From CAYLHS01 sp964383535 (GTDB lineage: Bacteria; Actinomycetota; Acidimicrobiia; Spongiisociales; UBA4744), in NCBI GenBank assembly GCA_964383535.1, contig CAYLHS010000007.1, positions 1 through 45,548 of the forward strand: DNA of 45,548 nt. Direction: 5' to 3'. Under the pieces are notes generated by a model. That model searched no databases, was not told where the DNA came from, and saw only the letters and a program-made list of their open reading frames with translations. Below are positions 18,806 to 26,552 of the stretch, in pieces; the stretch's first letter is position 1; the number at the start of each line of letters is the position of its first letter. The position numbers and the translations under genes are program-made.

Positions 18806-20325
18806 GGCTCGGTCGAGAGTCCCACTCCCGCGAGGACGTCGAGCGCGAATGGCTCGGACCCCGCAAGCTCGGGCACGAACCGCTCGAGGCTCGCGACCTG
18901 CACCTCGAACGTCTCAGGAAGACCTGTCCCGATCAACCTGCGTGCGATTCGGATCAGCTCGTCATGGACCATCTCTACGAATCGCTGCTCACTTCGAAAC
19001 GCAGACGGGGTCTCCTTGAAGTCGAAGTACTCCGACATGCTCTGCGGACCTTTGAGAATGACCACCGGCTCGTGCCGCTCGTTCTCCTCGAGCCGTCCCC
19101 GTACCGTCGCAGCAAAGAACATCGGCGAGAGATCCTCGTGGCCCATGCTCCAGAATCGTTCGTACGGCTTGTGGGAGAACATCTCGAGACGGCCATCCTC
19201 GGCGATCCCTATCGCGAAGAGGCATCCGGGGTAGTCGGACGTCGACCTCCGGTAGTCGCTGTAGACATCGAAGCCACAGGTTCCTTCCGCATCCGGTGAG
19301 GAGAGCGGCTTCAGAGTGGGCCGCCTCCCGGCGGGAGCGACGTCGTACTCCTTGCAGAGTGAACCCCGCCGAGGTGGTGGCGCCGTGCCTTCGAGGTACG
19401 GGAAGCGGACGGTGATCGTGGTCCCCTTTCCCACCTCGCTGTCGATCGTGAGTGTCCCCCCGAAGTCGACCACGGTCTGGCGCACGAACACGAACCCGAG
19501 GGAATGCAGCTCGCCGTCGAGGTTCTCCCTGTCGGTCAGCAGCTGCGCCATCTTCTCCGAGGGCATCCCGGACCCGTCGTCGCGTACCGTCAAGACGACC
19601 TCGCTACCGTCTGCAAGCTCCTCGATCCGAATCACCCCGAGGTTCTTGTCCCCCATCGCGTCGACGGAGTTCATCACGAGGTTGAAGTACATGCGGCGGA
19701 ACCGGAACCGGTTGCCATCGACCACTGCCGGTTCGAGCCGTCCGACCTCGAGCTCGACCCGACCCGAGCTCTTCTCGGTCACGTATCCGTAGACGACGTT
19801 GCGGACGTAGTCCTCGATGTCGCCTGCGACGTCGAATACCTCGGACACGTCCTCGTGTCGCTGCTCCGCCCAGAAGTGCTCGATCCGGTAGTAGACACCG
19901 CACAGCCAGCGGATCGTGTTCCGATAGTGGTTCTTCGACAGCACGGTCCTCGACTGTTCGGGGAGTTGTGCCATTGCCTCCTCGATGTGGATCCAGAGGG
20001 GGTGCAGGATCAGCTCGCACAAATCGTGGATGGACTTGATGTACAGGTTTCCCAGTTCGAGGATCCGCTCCGGATCGGCGAACCCACGAACCGACTCCTC
20101 GTACTCGTTGAACACCACCCGAAGCTCGGCTGCCTGAGCCCGAAGCGCACGCAGATCATCCCCTGTGGGCACATCCAGGTCGGTGATCGCATAGAGTTCG
20201 AGGTCGGTGTCGAGCGCGACGTGGAAGTGGATGACCTCATCGATGAAACGCTCGACCCTCAAGTCGTGGATGAGGAACTTGACTTCGTCGACGTCCCTCT
20301 TGATTCCCTGTTCACGGTCGGGCAT
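18781..20325 (-). CDS. HATPase-domain protein with unknown C-terminal region
   Basis: This 514-residue protein starts at the ATG complementary to 20323-20325. Residues 1-200 are helical and rich in charged and aromatic residues without an obvious phospho-acceptor His motif. Residues 205-310 form a clear GHKL ATPase domain: N-box with Asn215 and Asn219, G1 box DDGSGMP (249-255), G2-like HSLGFVFVRQ (274-283), and GKGTTITVRFP (299-309). Residues 320-514 match no family I recognise; they contain GTCGFDVYSDYRR and a segment with EPVVILKGP. It is not next to a response regulator. It diverges by 52 bp from a P-type cation ATPase, so it may respond to ion status, but that is inference. Its C-terminal codons lie in heptad repeats. 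Confidence 0.8.
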   Translation of the reverse strand: MPDREQGIKRDVDEVKFLIHDLRVERFIDEVIHFHVALDTDLELYAITDLDVPTGDDLRALRAQAAELRVVFNEYEESVRGFADPERILELGNLYIKSIHDLCELILHPLWIHIEEAMAQLPEQSRTVLSKNHYRNTIRWLCGVYYRIEHFWAEQRHEDVSEVFDVAGDIEDYVRNVVYGYVTEKSSGRVELEVGRLEPAVVDGNRFRFRRMYFNLVMNSVDAMGDKNLGVIRIEELADGSEVVLTVRDDGSGMPSEKMAQLLTDRENLDGELHSLGFVFVRQTVVDFGGTLTIDSEVGKGTTITVRFPYLEGTAPPPRRGSLCKEYDVAPAGRRPTLKPLSSPDAEGTCGFDVYSDYRRSTSDYPGCLFAIGIAEDGRLEMFSHKPYERFWSMGHEDLSPMFFAATVRGRLEENERHEPVVILKGPQSMSEYFDFKETPSAFRSEQRFVEMVHDELIRIARRLIGTGLPETFEVQVASLERFVPELAGSEPFALDVLAGVGLSTEPEQPTADS

Positions 20326-20377
20326 CTGCCGTTCATGATAGGCGGACCCATGAGACCTGTAGGCTGCACACTCACAG

Positions 20378-22930
20378 ATGAACTCCGACACACCCGCCTG
20401 GCACACCCTCGATGCGCGCGAGGTCATCGACCGGCTCGAAACGTCGCCCACGACCGGCCTCACGAGTGACGAGGCGGCCTCCCGACTCGAACGCTTCGGT
20501 CCGAACCGCATCCGGGAAGTCCACGTCGCCCGCTGGTACGAGGTGCTCGCGCGCCAGTTCACCGATGTACTGATCCTCATCCTTCTCGCCGCGGCCGCAG
20601 TTTCCTTCGCTGTCGGCGAGATCGCGGACGCCATCACGATTCTCGTGATCGTCGTGCTCAACGGGGCGCTGGGGTTCGTTCAGGAGTGGAAGGCCGAACA
20701 GGCCCTCGAAGCGCTCCGAAGCATGCTGTCACCGACCTGCACCGTCGTGCGCGACGAACAGCAGTCGGAGATAGAGCGAATCGATCTCGTACCCGGCGAC
20801 GTCGTCGTCCTCGAGATCGGAGATCAAGTACCCGCCGACGTTCGCGTCGTCGAGGGCGTTGGTCTCAAGGTCGACGAGTCGGCGCTGACCGGCGAGTCTG
20901 CCTCCGTCTCCAAGAGCGAGGAACCGATAGAACAAGGCACTCATCTCGCTGAGCGGTCATCGATGGCGTGGATGGGCACGAGCATCACCAACGGACGGGC
21001 GCTCGGAGTCGTGGTGGCGACGGGGATGTCCACCGAGTTCGGCAAGATCGCGGAGCTGACCCAGAGCCTCGGGCAGGAGCCCACACCACTCCAGCGCAAA
21101 CTCGCAGTGCTCGGTCGCCAGCTCGGCGTGATCTCGATCGTCATCTCGGCGGGGGTAGCCCTCGTCGGGCTCATTCTCGGCAAACCCCCACTCGAGATGT
21201 TCCTCACTGGCGTCTCACTCGCCGTCGCCGTGGTTCCGGAAGGACTCCCGGCCGTCGTCACCATCACTCTGGCACTCGGCATCCGAGCAATGGTTCGGCG
21301 TCACGCGCTGCTCCGCCGCCTCCAGGCCGCGGAGGCGCTCGGCTCGGCAACGATCATTTGCACCGACAAGACGGGCACCTTGACTCAAAACGAGATGACG
21401 GTCACCCGGATCTGGCTCCCCGCGGGCGCAATCCAGGTCACGGGCGTCGGATACGAACCGAAGGGCACATTCGTCGAAGACGGCACACCGATCGATCCGG
21501 AACAGCGACACGACCTGCGCTCGTTGCTCGAGACCGGTCTCGTGTGCAACCACGCGAGCGTCACGCGAACCGAGCTTGGATGGCGTTCCCTCGGCGAACC
21601 GACCGAAGCGGCGTTGGTGGTTGCAGCCTCGAAAGCGGGAATGTACGCCGACACGAACGGGATCACCGAGTTCTCGTTCAATTCCACCCGCAANNNNNNN
21701 NNNNNNNNNNNNNNNNNNNNNNNNNNNNNNNNNNNNNNNNNNNNNNNNNNNNNNNNNNNNNNNNNNNNNNNNNNNNNNNNNNNNNNNNNNNNNGGCTGTG
21801 TCGGCATCGTCGATCCGCCCCGCCCCGAAGTGCCCCAAGCGATCACCCTGGCCCGACACGCGGGCATACGCCCCATCATGATCACGGGCGACGCGGCGGA
21901 GACCGCACACGCCATCGGCTCGCAGGTGGGTATGCATGTCGAGCGGTCCGTCACCGGAATTGAGCTCGAAGCGATGGATGACACCGAGCTCGACGAGCTC
22001 TTGACTCACGACGTCCTGTTCGCTCGGACGACGCCGGAGCACAAGCTCCGCATCGTGACCCACCTCCAGAGCCAGGGACACATCGTCGCGATGACCGGCG
22101 ACGGAGTGAATGACGCCCCAGCGCTGAAGAAGGCCGACATCGGTGTCGCAATGGGTCTTCGCGGGACCGATGTGGCCAAGGCGGCCTCCGACATGGTCCT
22201 GACCGATGACAACTTCGCGTCGATCGTCGGGGCCGTCGAGGAGGGCCGTAGGCAATACGACAACATCCAGAAGTTCGTCCGATACCTGCTCTCGTCGAAC
22301 ACCGGCGAAGTGGTCGCCGTGTTCATCAACATCCTCCTCGGTGGCCCGCTCATCCTCCTCCCGGTGCAGATCCTGTGGATGAACCTCGTGACCGACGGAA
22401 TGACCGCGGTAGCGCTCGGTCTCGAACCCGGTTCGGACGACCTGATGGAGCGCCCGCCGAGAGGAGCCAGGGAACCGATCCTCAACCGCTACGGCGCGGC
22501 GCTGCTCATCGGGCTTGGCGGCTATATCGGCCTCGGAACCCTGTGGTTGTTCCACCACTATCTCGCGGTTCTCGGCACGAGCGTTGAGGCGATCGCGACC
22601 GCTCAGACGGTGGCCTTCACGGGCATCATCCTGTTGGAAAAGCTGAACGTGTTCAACTTCCGGTCGCTTCGACGACCGCTGAATCGTATCGGTTTCTGGA
22701 CCAACCCGTGGGTACTCGCTGCATGGACGATGACGATCGGTGCCCAGGTGGCCGCTGTGTACGTTCCGTTCCTCCAGAAGGTCCTCCACACCGTTCCACT
22801 CAGGCTCTCCGACTGGCTTCTCATGCTCGCGGTGGCCCTGCCGATCTTCGTGGTCGTCGAGGGCGTCAAGCTGTGGCAGGATCGCCGCAGGAGTTCCCAC
22901 CGGCTCGTCCAGGAACAGGCTGGAGTCTGA
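20378..22930 (+). CDS. P2-type cation-transporting ATPase (interrupted by an assembly gap)
   Basis: This is a membrane pump of the calcium/sodium (P2A-like) group. It has the N-terminal cation ATPase domain (GLTSDEAASRLERFGPN), the actuator motif LTGESASVSK, the TM4 ion motif VPEGLPAVVT, phosphorylation site Asp330 in DKTGTLTQNEM, and the hinge MTGDGVNDAPALKKADIGVAMG. The C-terminal membrane region includes QILWMNLVTDGMTAVALG. Positions 21694-21793 are 100 N, inside the nucleotide-binding domain. Relatives have roughly 100-115 residues between the flanking motifs FNSTR and GIVDPPRPEV, but 100 N can hold only about 33, so the N count is probably a placeholder. The frame agrees across it by chance or by convention. 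The KGA-type nucleotide site is hidden. Calcium is the likeliest ion, unproven. The gene diverges from the HATPase protein. Confidence 0.9.
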   Translation: MNSDTPAWHTLDAREVIDRLETSPTTGLTSDEAASRLERFGPNRIREVHVARWYEVLARQFTDVLILILLAAAAVSFAVGEIADAITILVIVVLNGALGFVQEWKAEQALEALRSMLSPTCTVVRDEQQSEIERIDLVPGDVVVLEIGDQVPADVRVVEGVGLKVDESALTGESASVSKSEEPIEQGTHLAERSSMAWMGTSITNGRALGVVVATGMSTEFGKIAELTQSLGQEPTPLQRKLAVLGRQLGVISIVISAGVALVGLILGKPPLEMFLTGVSLAVAVVPEGLPAVVTITLALGIRAMVRRHALLRRLQAAEALGSATIICTDKTGTLTQNEMTVTRIWLPAGAIQVTGVGYEPKGTFVEDGTPIDPEQRHDLRSLLETGLVCNHASVTRTELGWRSLGEPTEAALVVAASKAGMYADTNGITEFSFNSTRXXXXXXXXXXXXXXXXXXXXXXXXXXXXXXXXXXGCVGIVDPPRPEVPQAITLARHAGIRPIMITGDAAETAHAIGSQVGMHVERSVTGIELEAMDDTELDELLTHDVLFARTTPEHKLRIVTHLQSQGHIVAMTGDGVNDAPALKKADIGVAMGLRGTDVAKAASDMVLTDDNFASIVGAVEEGRRQYDNIQKFVRYLLSSNTGEVVAVFINILLGGPLILLPVQILWMNLVTDGMTAVALGLEPGSDDLMERPPRGAREPILNRYGAALLIGLGGYIGLGTLWLFHHYLAVLGTSVEAIATAQTVAFTGIILLEKLNVFNFRSLRRPLNRIGFWTNPWVLAAWTMTIGAQVAAVYVPFLQKVLHTVPLRLSDWLLMLAVALPIFVVVEGVKLWQDRRRSSHRLVQEQAGV
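21694..21793. other. Assembly gap of 100 N inside the P-type ATPase gene
   Basis: Exactly 100 undetermined bases interrupt the nucleotide-binding domain. The true length is probably near 300-350 bp, judged from the spacing of conserved motifs in related pumps. Confidence 0.95.
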
Positions 22931-22972
22931 GCCAGACGGGGGCGATGGCGAGCGATGATCCCCGGCGTGTTG

Positions 22973-23072
22973 NNNNNNNNNNNNNNNNNNNNNNNNNNNN
23001 NNNNNNNNNNNNNNNNNNNNNNNNNNNNNNNNNNNNNNNNNNNNNNNNNNNNNNNNNNNNNNNNNNNNNNNN
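22973..23072. other. Assembly gap of 100 N after the P-type ATPase gene
   Basis: Exactly 100 undetermined bases. The left flank (22931-22972) holds no recognisable feature. The right flank begins inside a small minus-strand membrane gene, so that gene's 3' part is in the gap. Confidence 0.95.
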
Positions 23073-23145
23073 ATCTCAGCCCCATCAGCAGGGCAACGAC
23101 GGCCCCGACGGCGATGATCGGAAGTATCCAGTATTTGCGAAGCAC
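23073..23145 (-). CDS. Small membrane protein, 3' part lost in the assembly gap
   Basis: The minus strand shows a near-perfect ribosome site AAGGAGGT (complement of 23151-23158), five bases, and a GTG start at 23145. The 24 visible codons give MLRKYWILPIIAVGAVV followed by ALLMGLR: a short positive N-terminus and one hydrophobic transmembrane stretch. The reading frame then enters the N run. The signal is the combination of Shine-Dalgarno, spacing and topology; no family can be named. It would be transcribed convergently toward the P-type ATPase gene and divergently from the TOPRIM gene. Confidence 0.55.
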
Positions 23146-23226
23146 GATCCACCTCCTTGGATCGCCTCTTTGACGTTCCCAGCATCCGCCTGGTTCCCCC
23201 GAGTCGCGAGTGGGAGACTGTCGCCG

Positions 23227-23838
23227 ATGAACCACCAATCCCGCTACAGACCCCACGTCGAAGAGAAGGTCGATGCCGTTGTTCGAGGAGGATTCCGCGC
23301 AGTCATCCTCGTGGAAGGGGCGAGCGACGAGAACGCTCTTCGAACGCTCGCTCTGCGCCAGGGTCGCGACCTTCGTTCCGAGGGCGTGTCGATCATGGCC
23401 ATGGGTGGAGCGACGAACGCGGGGCACTTTCTGAGATCGTTGCACAGTCACGACCTGACGATGGCTGGTCTCTGCGACCTGGGAGAGGAGGAAGCGTTTC
23501 GGAGGGGACTCGAGCGAGTGCGCGTGGGGTCCGAACTGACGCGGGCAGGTATGGAGTCGCTGGGGTTCTTCGTCTGCATCGTTGACCTGGAAGACGAGCT
23601 GATCCGAGCCACTGGTCCCGAATACGTACGGAGGGTCATCGACCTGCAAGGCGAGTCCGAATCGTTCAGTCGGTTCCAGGCCCAGCCTGCGCAACGCACA
23701 CGATCGATCGAGCAACAGCTCCGGCGTTTCATGGGCACCCGTTCGGGAAGGAAAGCTCGCTATGGGCGGGCACTCGTGGAATCGATGGATCTCGCGTCGG
23801 TACCCCGTCCCCTCGAGCTGGTACTGCACAGCGTCTGA
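23227..23838 (+). CDS. Stand-alone TOPRIM-domain protein (OLD-nuclease type)
   Basis: This 203-residue soluble protein starts at ATG 23227. The N-terminal half resembles the TOPRIM fold of OLD-family nucleases: VILVEGASDENALRTLA carries the conserved Glu, and SIMAMGGATNAGHFL follows. AGLCDLGEEE occupies the place of the usual DxD motif but with only one Asp in register. The second half has a conserved-looking signature SLGFFVCIVDLEDELIRA and a basic tail FMGTRSGRKARYGRALVE. No ABC-type ATPase domain is fused and none is adjacent. Similar single-domain proteins occur widely in actinobacteria to my knowledge, with no established role. DNA or nucleotide phosphoryl transfer is inferred from the fold only. 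Confidence 0.75.
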   Translation: MNHQSRYRPHVEEKVDAVVRGGFRAVILVEGASDENALRTLALRQGRDLRSEGVSIMAMGGATNAGHFLRSLHSHDLTMAGLCDLGEEEAFRRGLERVRVGSELTRAGMESLGFFVCIVDLEDELIRATGPEYVRRVIDLQGESESFSRFQAQPAQRTRSIEQQLRRFMGTRSGRKARYGRALVESMDLASVPRPLELVLHSV

Positions 23839-23891
23839 TCGAGGGACAATCGACGAAGTCCACCACTAACCTCGGAGCAGGAGGTGCACCG

Positions 23892-24515
23892 ATGCACGTG
23901 AGCAGCTCGAGTTTCCAGCCAGATTCACCGATCCCGGAGACCTACGCCTTCTGTGTTCCAGATCCCGACACCCATGCCACGTTTGCCCCGAACCGCAATC
24001 CGGAGCTCCGATGGGCAGACCTGCCGGAGGGAACACGATCCTTGGCGATCGTCTGTCACGATCAGGTCGCTCCTTCCAAGCGCGATGACGCAAATCAAGA
24101 GGGCCGAGAAGTTCCCCCCGACCTCCCCCGAACGGACTTCTTCCACTGGGTGCTGGTCGATGTCGACCCCTCGATGGGCGGGATCGACGAAGGGTCCTGC
24201 TGCGACGGGGTGACCCCGAAAGGCAAGGGCGCGGAGGCACCATTCGGACGGCACGGTTTGAACGACTACACGAGCTGGTTCGCGGGCGACCCGGACATGG
24301 CGGGCGAGTACTACGGGTATGACGGGCCTTGCCCACCGTGGAACGACTCGCTCGTCCACTGGTACACGTTCACCGTCTACGCCCTCGATATCGAACGCTT
24401 GGACGTTGACGGGGCCTTCACCGGCGCCGACGTCCGGGGAGCCGTAGAGGGGCACACGCTCAGCTCGGCGAAGGTCAGTTGCACCTATACGATGAACCCT
24501 CGACTGAGGGAGTAG
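23892..24515 (+). CDS. PEBP-family (YbhB/YbcL) protein
   Basis: This 207-residue protein of the phosphatidylethanolamine-binding/Raf-kinase-inhibitor-like family starts at ATG 23892 behind AGGAGG. Family marks are PNRNPELRWADLPEGTRSLA, the DFFHWVLVDVDP strand, and the C-terminal block DGPCPPWNDS with HWYTFTVYALD. No signal peptide is visible, so it is probably cytosolic. It is longer than E. coli YbhB because of an insertion with DDANQEGREVPPDLPR and a Gly/Tyr-rich segment before DGPCPP. Ligand and role are unknown for bacterial members. It ends 3 bp from the stop of the convergent methyltransferase. Confidence 0.88.
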   Translation: MHVSSSSFQPDSPIPETYAFCVPDPDTHATFAPNRNPELRWADLPEGTRSLAIVCHDQVAPSKRDDANQEGREVPPDLPRTDFFHWVLVDVDPSMGGIDEGSCCDGVTPKGKGAEAPFGRHGLNDYTSWFAGDPDMAGEYYGYDGPCPPWNDSLVHWYTFTVYALDIERLDVDGAFTGADVRGAVEGHTLSSAKVSCTYTMNPRLRE

Positions 24516-24518
24516 CGG

Positions 24519-25139
24519 TCACCTACCCAGCAGGGTCACACCGAGGGTTCCTCCCCCTCCATGGCGCTCGTCTTTGATCGAGAGGCCATACCGTCCCGCA
24601 AGTGCCTGGACGGCCCCCCGGCGGAGGAAGTCCCTGTGATTGCGCCAGTGATCTCGACCCGCAGCGATCTCGATGGCGACGATCAGCGCCCGAGCGAAGA
24701 ACCCCCTCAACCCGTAGGGCCCTGCCAGGAAGTCGATGACGAGGATCGCTCCGCCTGGTTGCACCACCCGCTTCATCTCCCTCAGAACCAGCTGTCGATC
24801 TTCTCCTGGGATCTCATGCAGCATGAATGAGATCGTGACGAGATCGAAGGTGTCGTCGGGAAACGGAAGCTCGGTTCCATTTGCCTCTCGCACGTCTGCC
24901 CGCGGTCCGAGCCTGCGCCGGGCGACCTCGAGCATGCCCAGCGAGAGGTCCACACACGACACCTCGCAGCCGGCAGACGCGTAGGCGGCGAGCTGAGCAC
25001 CGGTTCCGCAACCCACGTCCAGCACCCTCATGCCGTCCCGTGGTGGGAACATCTCAAGTGCCGTCTCGCGAGCGCCGACGACAAGCGGCCCGATGAAACG
25101 GTCGTACCGCAACGCCGCGCGCTCATACTTGTCGATCAC
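24519..25139 (-). CDS. Class I SAM-dependent methyltransferase, abutting tRNA-Leu
   Basis: From the GTG complementary to 25137-25139 this is a 206-residue Rossmann-type methyltransferase. Motif I reads VLDVGCGTGAQLAAYA, motif II VSCVDLSLGML, and the post-motif region LPFPDDTFDLVTISFMLHEIP. LREMKRVVQPGGAILVIDF is typical of the UbiE/Methyltransf_11 group. The GTG is one base beyond the tRNA-Leu discriminator base, with no room for a ribosome site, so the message is probably made with the tRNA and becomes leaderless after tRNA 3' processing. The in-frame codons upstream of GTG are the tRNA itself and are not coding. A related protein is encoded at 43150-43773. The substrate is unknown. Confidence 0.88.
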   Translation of the reverse strand: MIDKYERAALRYDRFIGPLVVGARETALEMFPPRDGMRVLDVGCGTGAQLAAYASAGCEVSCVDLSLGMLEVARRRLGPRADVREANGTELPFPDDTFDLVTISFMLHEIPGEDRQLVLREMKRVVQPGGAILVIDFLAGPYGLRGFFARALIVAIEIAAGRDHWRNHRDFLRRGAVQALAGRYGLSIKDERHGGGGTLGVTLLGR

Positions 25140-25140
25140 G

Positions 25141-25226
25141 TGCCCGGGGTGGGAGTCGAACCCACACGCCCCCGAGAGGGCAGCGGAGTTTAAGTCCACC
25201 ACGTCTACCGGTTCCGTCACCCGGGC
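25141..25226 (-). tRNA. tRNA-Leu (anticodon UAA)
   Basis: The 86-nt minus-strand gene folds as a type II tRNA. The acceptor GCCCGGG pairs with CCCGGGC, followed by discriminator A. The anticodon stem GTGGA/TCCGC encloses the loop CTTAAAC, giving UAA. The variable arm CCC-TCTC-GGGGG is long, and the T arm is GTGGG-TTCGACT-CCCAC. CCA is not encoded, so 3' processing should cut after the discriminator base at 25141. A methyltransferase GTG follows one base later. Confidence 0.95.
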
Positions 25227-25247
25227 TCGCTGCGCTCGCTCGAAGCT

Positions 25248-25310
25248 AACAGCTCACAGCTCACAGCAGCGCGGCAAGCTGTCGGTTGTCCGCTGTTGAC
25301 CGTCAGCTCC
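25248..25310. repeat. Heptad repeats upstream of tRNA-Leu
   Basis: AACAGCT-CACAGCT-CACAGCA (25248-25268) is followed at 25278-25310 by the opposite orientation: AGCTGTC, GGTTGTC, CGCTGTT, GACCGTC, AGCTC. The words are those of the 18771-18805 array and its complement. The array occupies the divergent space between tRNA-Leu and the HIT gene, where promoters for both must lie. Confidence 0.75.
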
Positions 25311-25353
25311 GCACGGGTGTCGGGTTCGCCCTGCATCCGGGTACGCTCATGCC

Positions 25354-25839
25354 ATGCCATGGGACACGCTGTGGGCGGGGTGGAGAAGCGAGTATGTTTC
25401 CGCACCGGACGATCCGGAAGGGTGCCTGTTCTGTCGGCTGCCGGACGGACCCGACCACGACACGCTGATCGTCGCACGCGGAACGAAGTCGTTCACTGCA
25501 CTGAACCGCTATCCCTACACGACAGGGCATGTCATGATCGCTCCCTATCGACATGCAGCTCGCCCTACCGACCTCACCGCCGACGAGCAAGCAGAGATGT
25601 GGCTCCTCCTGGACCGGGTCATGTGGGCGATCGACGAGTCGATGCATCCGGACGGCTACAACATGGGCGCCAACATCGGCCGGACCGCGGGAGCAGGCGT
25701 GCCCGGCCACTTCCACCTCCACCTCGTTCCTCGATGGGCAGGAGACGCCAATTTCATGACGGCGATCGGCAGTACCCGCGTCGTCCCCGAGGACCTCGAC
25801 GTCACCTGGCGGCGCATCCGCGATTCGCTGTCCGGTTGA
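25354..25839 (+). CDS. HIT-domain nucleotide hydrolase or Ap4A phosphorylase-like protein
   Basis: This 161-residue HIT-superfamily protein starts at ATG 25354. CLFCRLP near residue 24 suggests a Zn-binding Cys pair as in actinobacterial Ap4A phosphorylase-like proteins. RYPYTTGHVMIAPYRH contains the conserved N-terminal strand, NMGANIGRTAGAGVPGH precedes the catalytic loop, and the histidine triad is HFHLHLVPRW (near 118-127). The expected reaction is cleavage of a dinucleoside polyphosphate or nucleoside phosphoramidate in the cytosol. Upstream lies a repeat array and the divergent tRNA-Leu; downstream is a hairpin. Confidence 0.9.
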   Translation: MPWDTLWAGWRSEYVSAPDDPEGCLFCRLPDGPDHDTLIVARGTKSFTALNRYPYTTGHVMIAPYRHAARPTDLTADEQAEMWLLLDRVMWAIDESMHPDGYNMGANIGRTAGAGVPGHFHLHLVPRWAGDANFMTAIGSTRVVPEDLDVTWRRIRDSLSG

Positions 25840-25854
25840 GCCCGCTCGTGAGTG

Positions 25855-25885
25855 GGAGCCCTTCCCGCCACACCGGGACGGCTCC
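25855..25885 (+). terminator. Hairpin downstream of the HIT gene
   Basis: GGAGCC (25855-25860) pairs with GGCTCC (25880-25885), and inside it CCCG pairs with CGGG. It lies 16 bp after the HIT stop and is followed by TTCG rather than a T-run. The remaining space to the convergent DUF501 gene (to 26039) shows no gene. Confidence 0.45.
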
Positions 25886-26039
25886 TTCGAGATGCTGCCG
25901 ATGTGACGGCCAAGCGGTGTAGCAGGAGAGAGGTGCTGGCGCCCACGACGGAGACCCGGATCCAGGAAGATTCGCCGGGATCACCGACGCACAGGGAGCG
26001 GCCTTCTATGTGAAGGCGAGCCGGGACGCACTGCGCTGC

Positions 26040-26552
26040 TCACCGGGGCTCCGACCAGGAGGGGTTGATCACTGGCGGATTGCCCTCGATGCACCCGATC
26101 GTGCAGTCCAGCGGCTCCACCCACGGAGCCACGAGGGCGCCGATCGGGTTGTCATTGCCGGCGGCATGATCGGCGTAGTGAGCATGCAAGCACTTCACGC
26201 CTCCGGCGCCGCCCCCCACGCCCCCGACGGGACGGTGAACGATGCCGGGTGGAACAAGGGCATCTCTCTCCTCCGCGTACCGATCGTTGGCGGCCGCCAC
26301 GGCCGTTGCAAAGGACGGGTCACCACGAACGCGCCTCTCCATGGCCTTGACGCCGCCTGCCGCTTCTAGCCTGCCAATTCGTGCCCTGGCCGCAGGGCAA
26401 GACAGCCAGTAGCGCGTGGGGAAAGGCGTACCGTCGTCCAGCAGAGGGGGAACCGAAACCACGACCGGCAGGCCGAGCGGACAGCGGGCTACGACCTCGG
26501 CTGAGGCGCGGAGCGGTCGTCCCAGCTGAGCCGAGACGACCGCATCATCCAT
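26040..26552 (-). CDS. DUF501 family protein
   Basis: This 170-residue soluble protein of the actinobacterial DUF501 family starts at the ATG complementary to 26550-26552, overlapping the ftsB end by 8 bp. Family features are SAQLGRPLRA, VARCPLGLPVVVSVPP, DGTPFPTRYWLSCPAARARIGRLEA, and a C-terminal VKCLHAHYADHAAG with Cys and His residues that may bind metal. In mycobacteria the homologue (Rv1025) also follows the FtsB-like gene and is followed by an exopolyphosphatase gene; that last gene is missing here, where a HIT gene converges instead. No function is established for the family. Confidence 0.9.
   Translation of the reverse strand: MDDAVVSAQLGRPLRASAEVVARCPLGLPVVVSVPPLLDDGTPFPTRYWLSCPAARARIGRLEAAGGVKAMERRVRGDPSFATAVAAANDRYAEERDALVPPGIVHRPVGGVGGGAGGVKCLHAHYADHAAGNDNPIGALVAPWVEPLDCTIGCIEGNPPVINPSWSEPR

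Noticed and set aside
21215..23185. Long minus-strand frame spanning both N gaps
   Set aside because: It runs through undetermined bases and opposite the ATPase gene; only the small membrane gene at 23073-23145 has independent start signals.
22708..23226. Upstream extension of the TOPRIM reading frame through the second gap
   Set aside because: It overlaps the ATPase gene and N bases; homology-like sequence begins only after ATG 23227.
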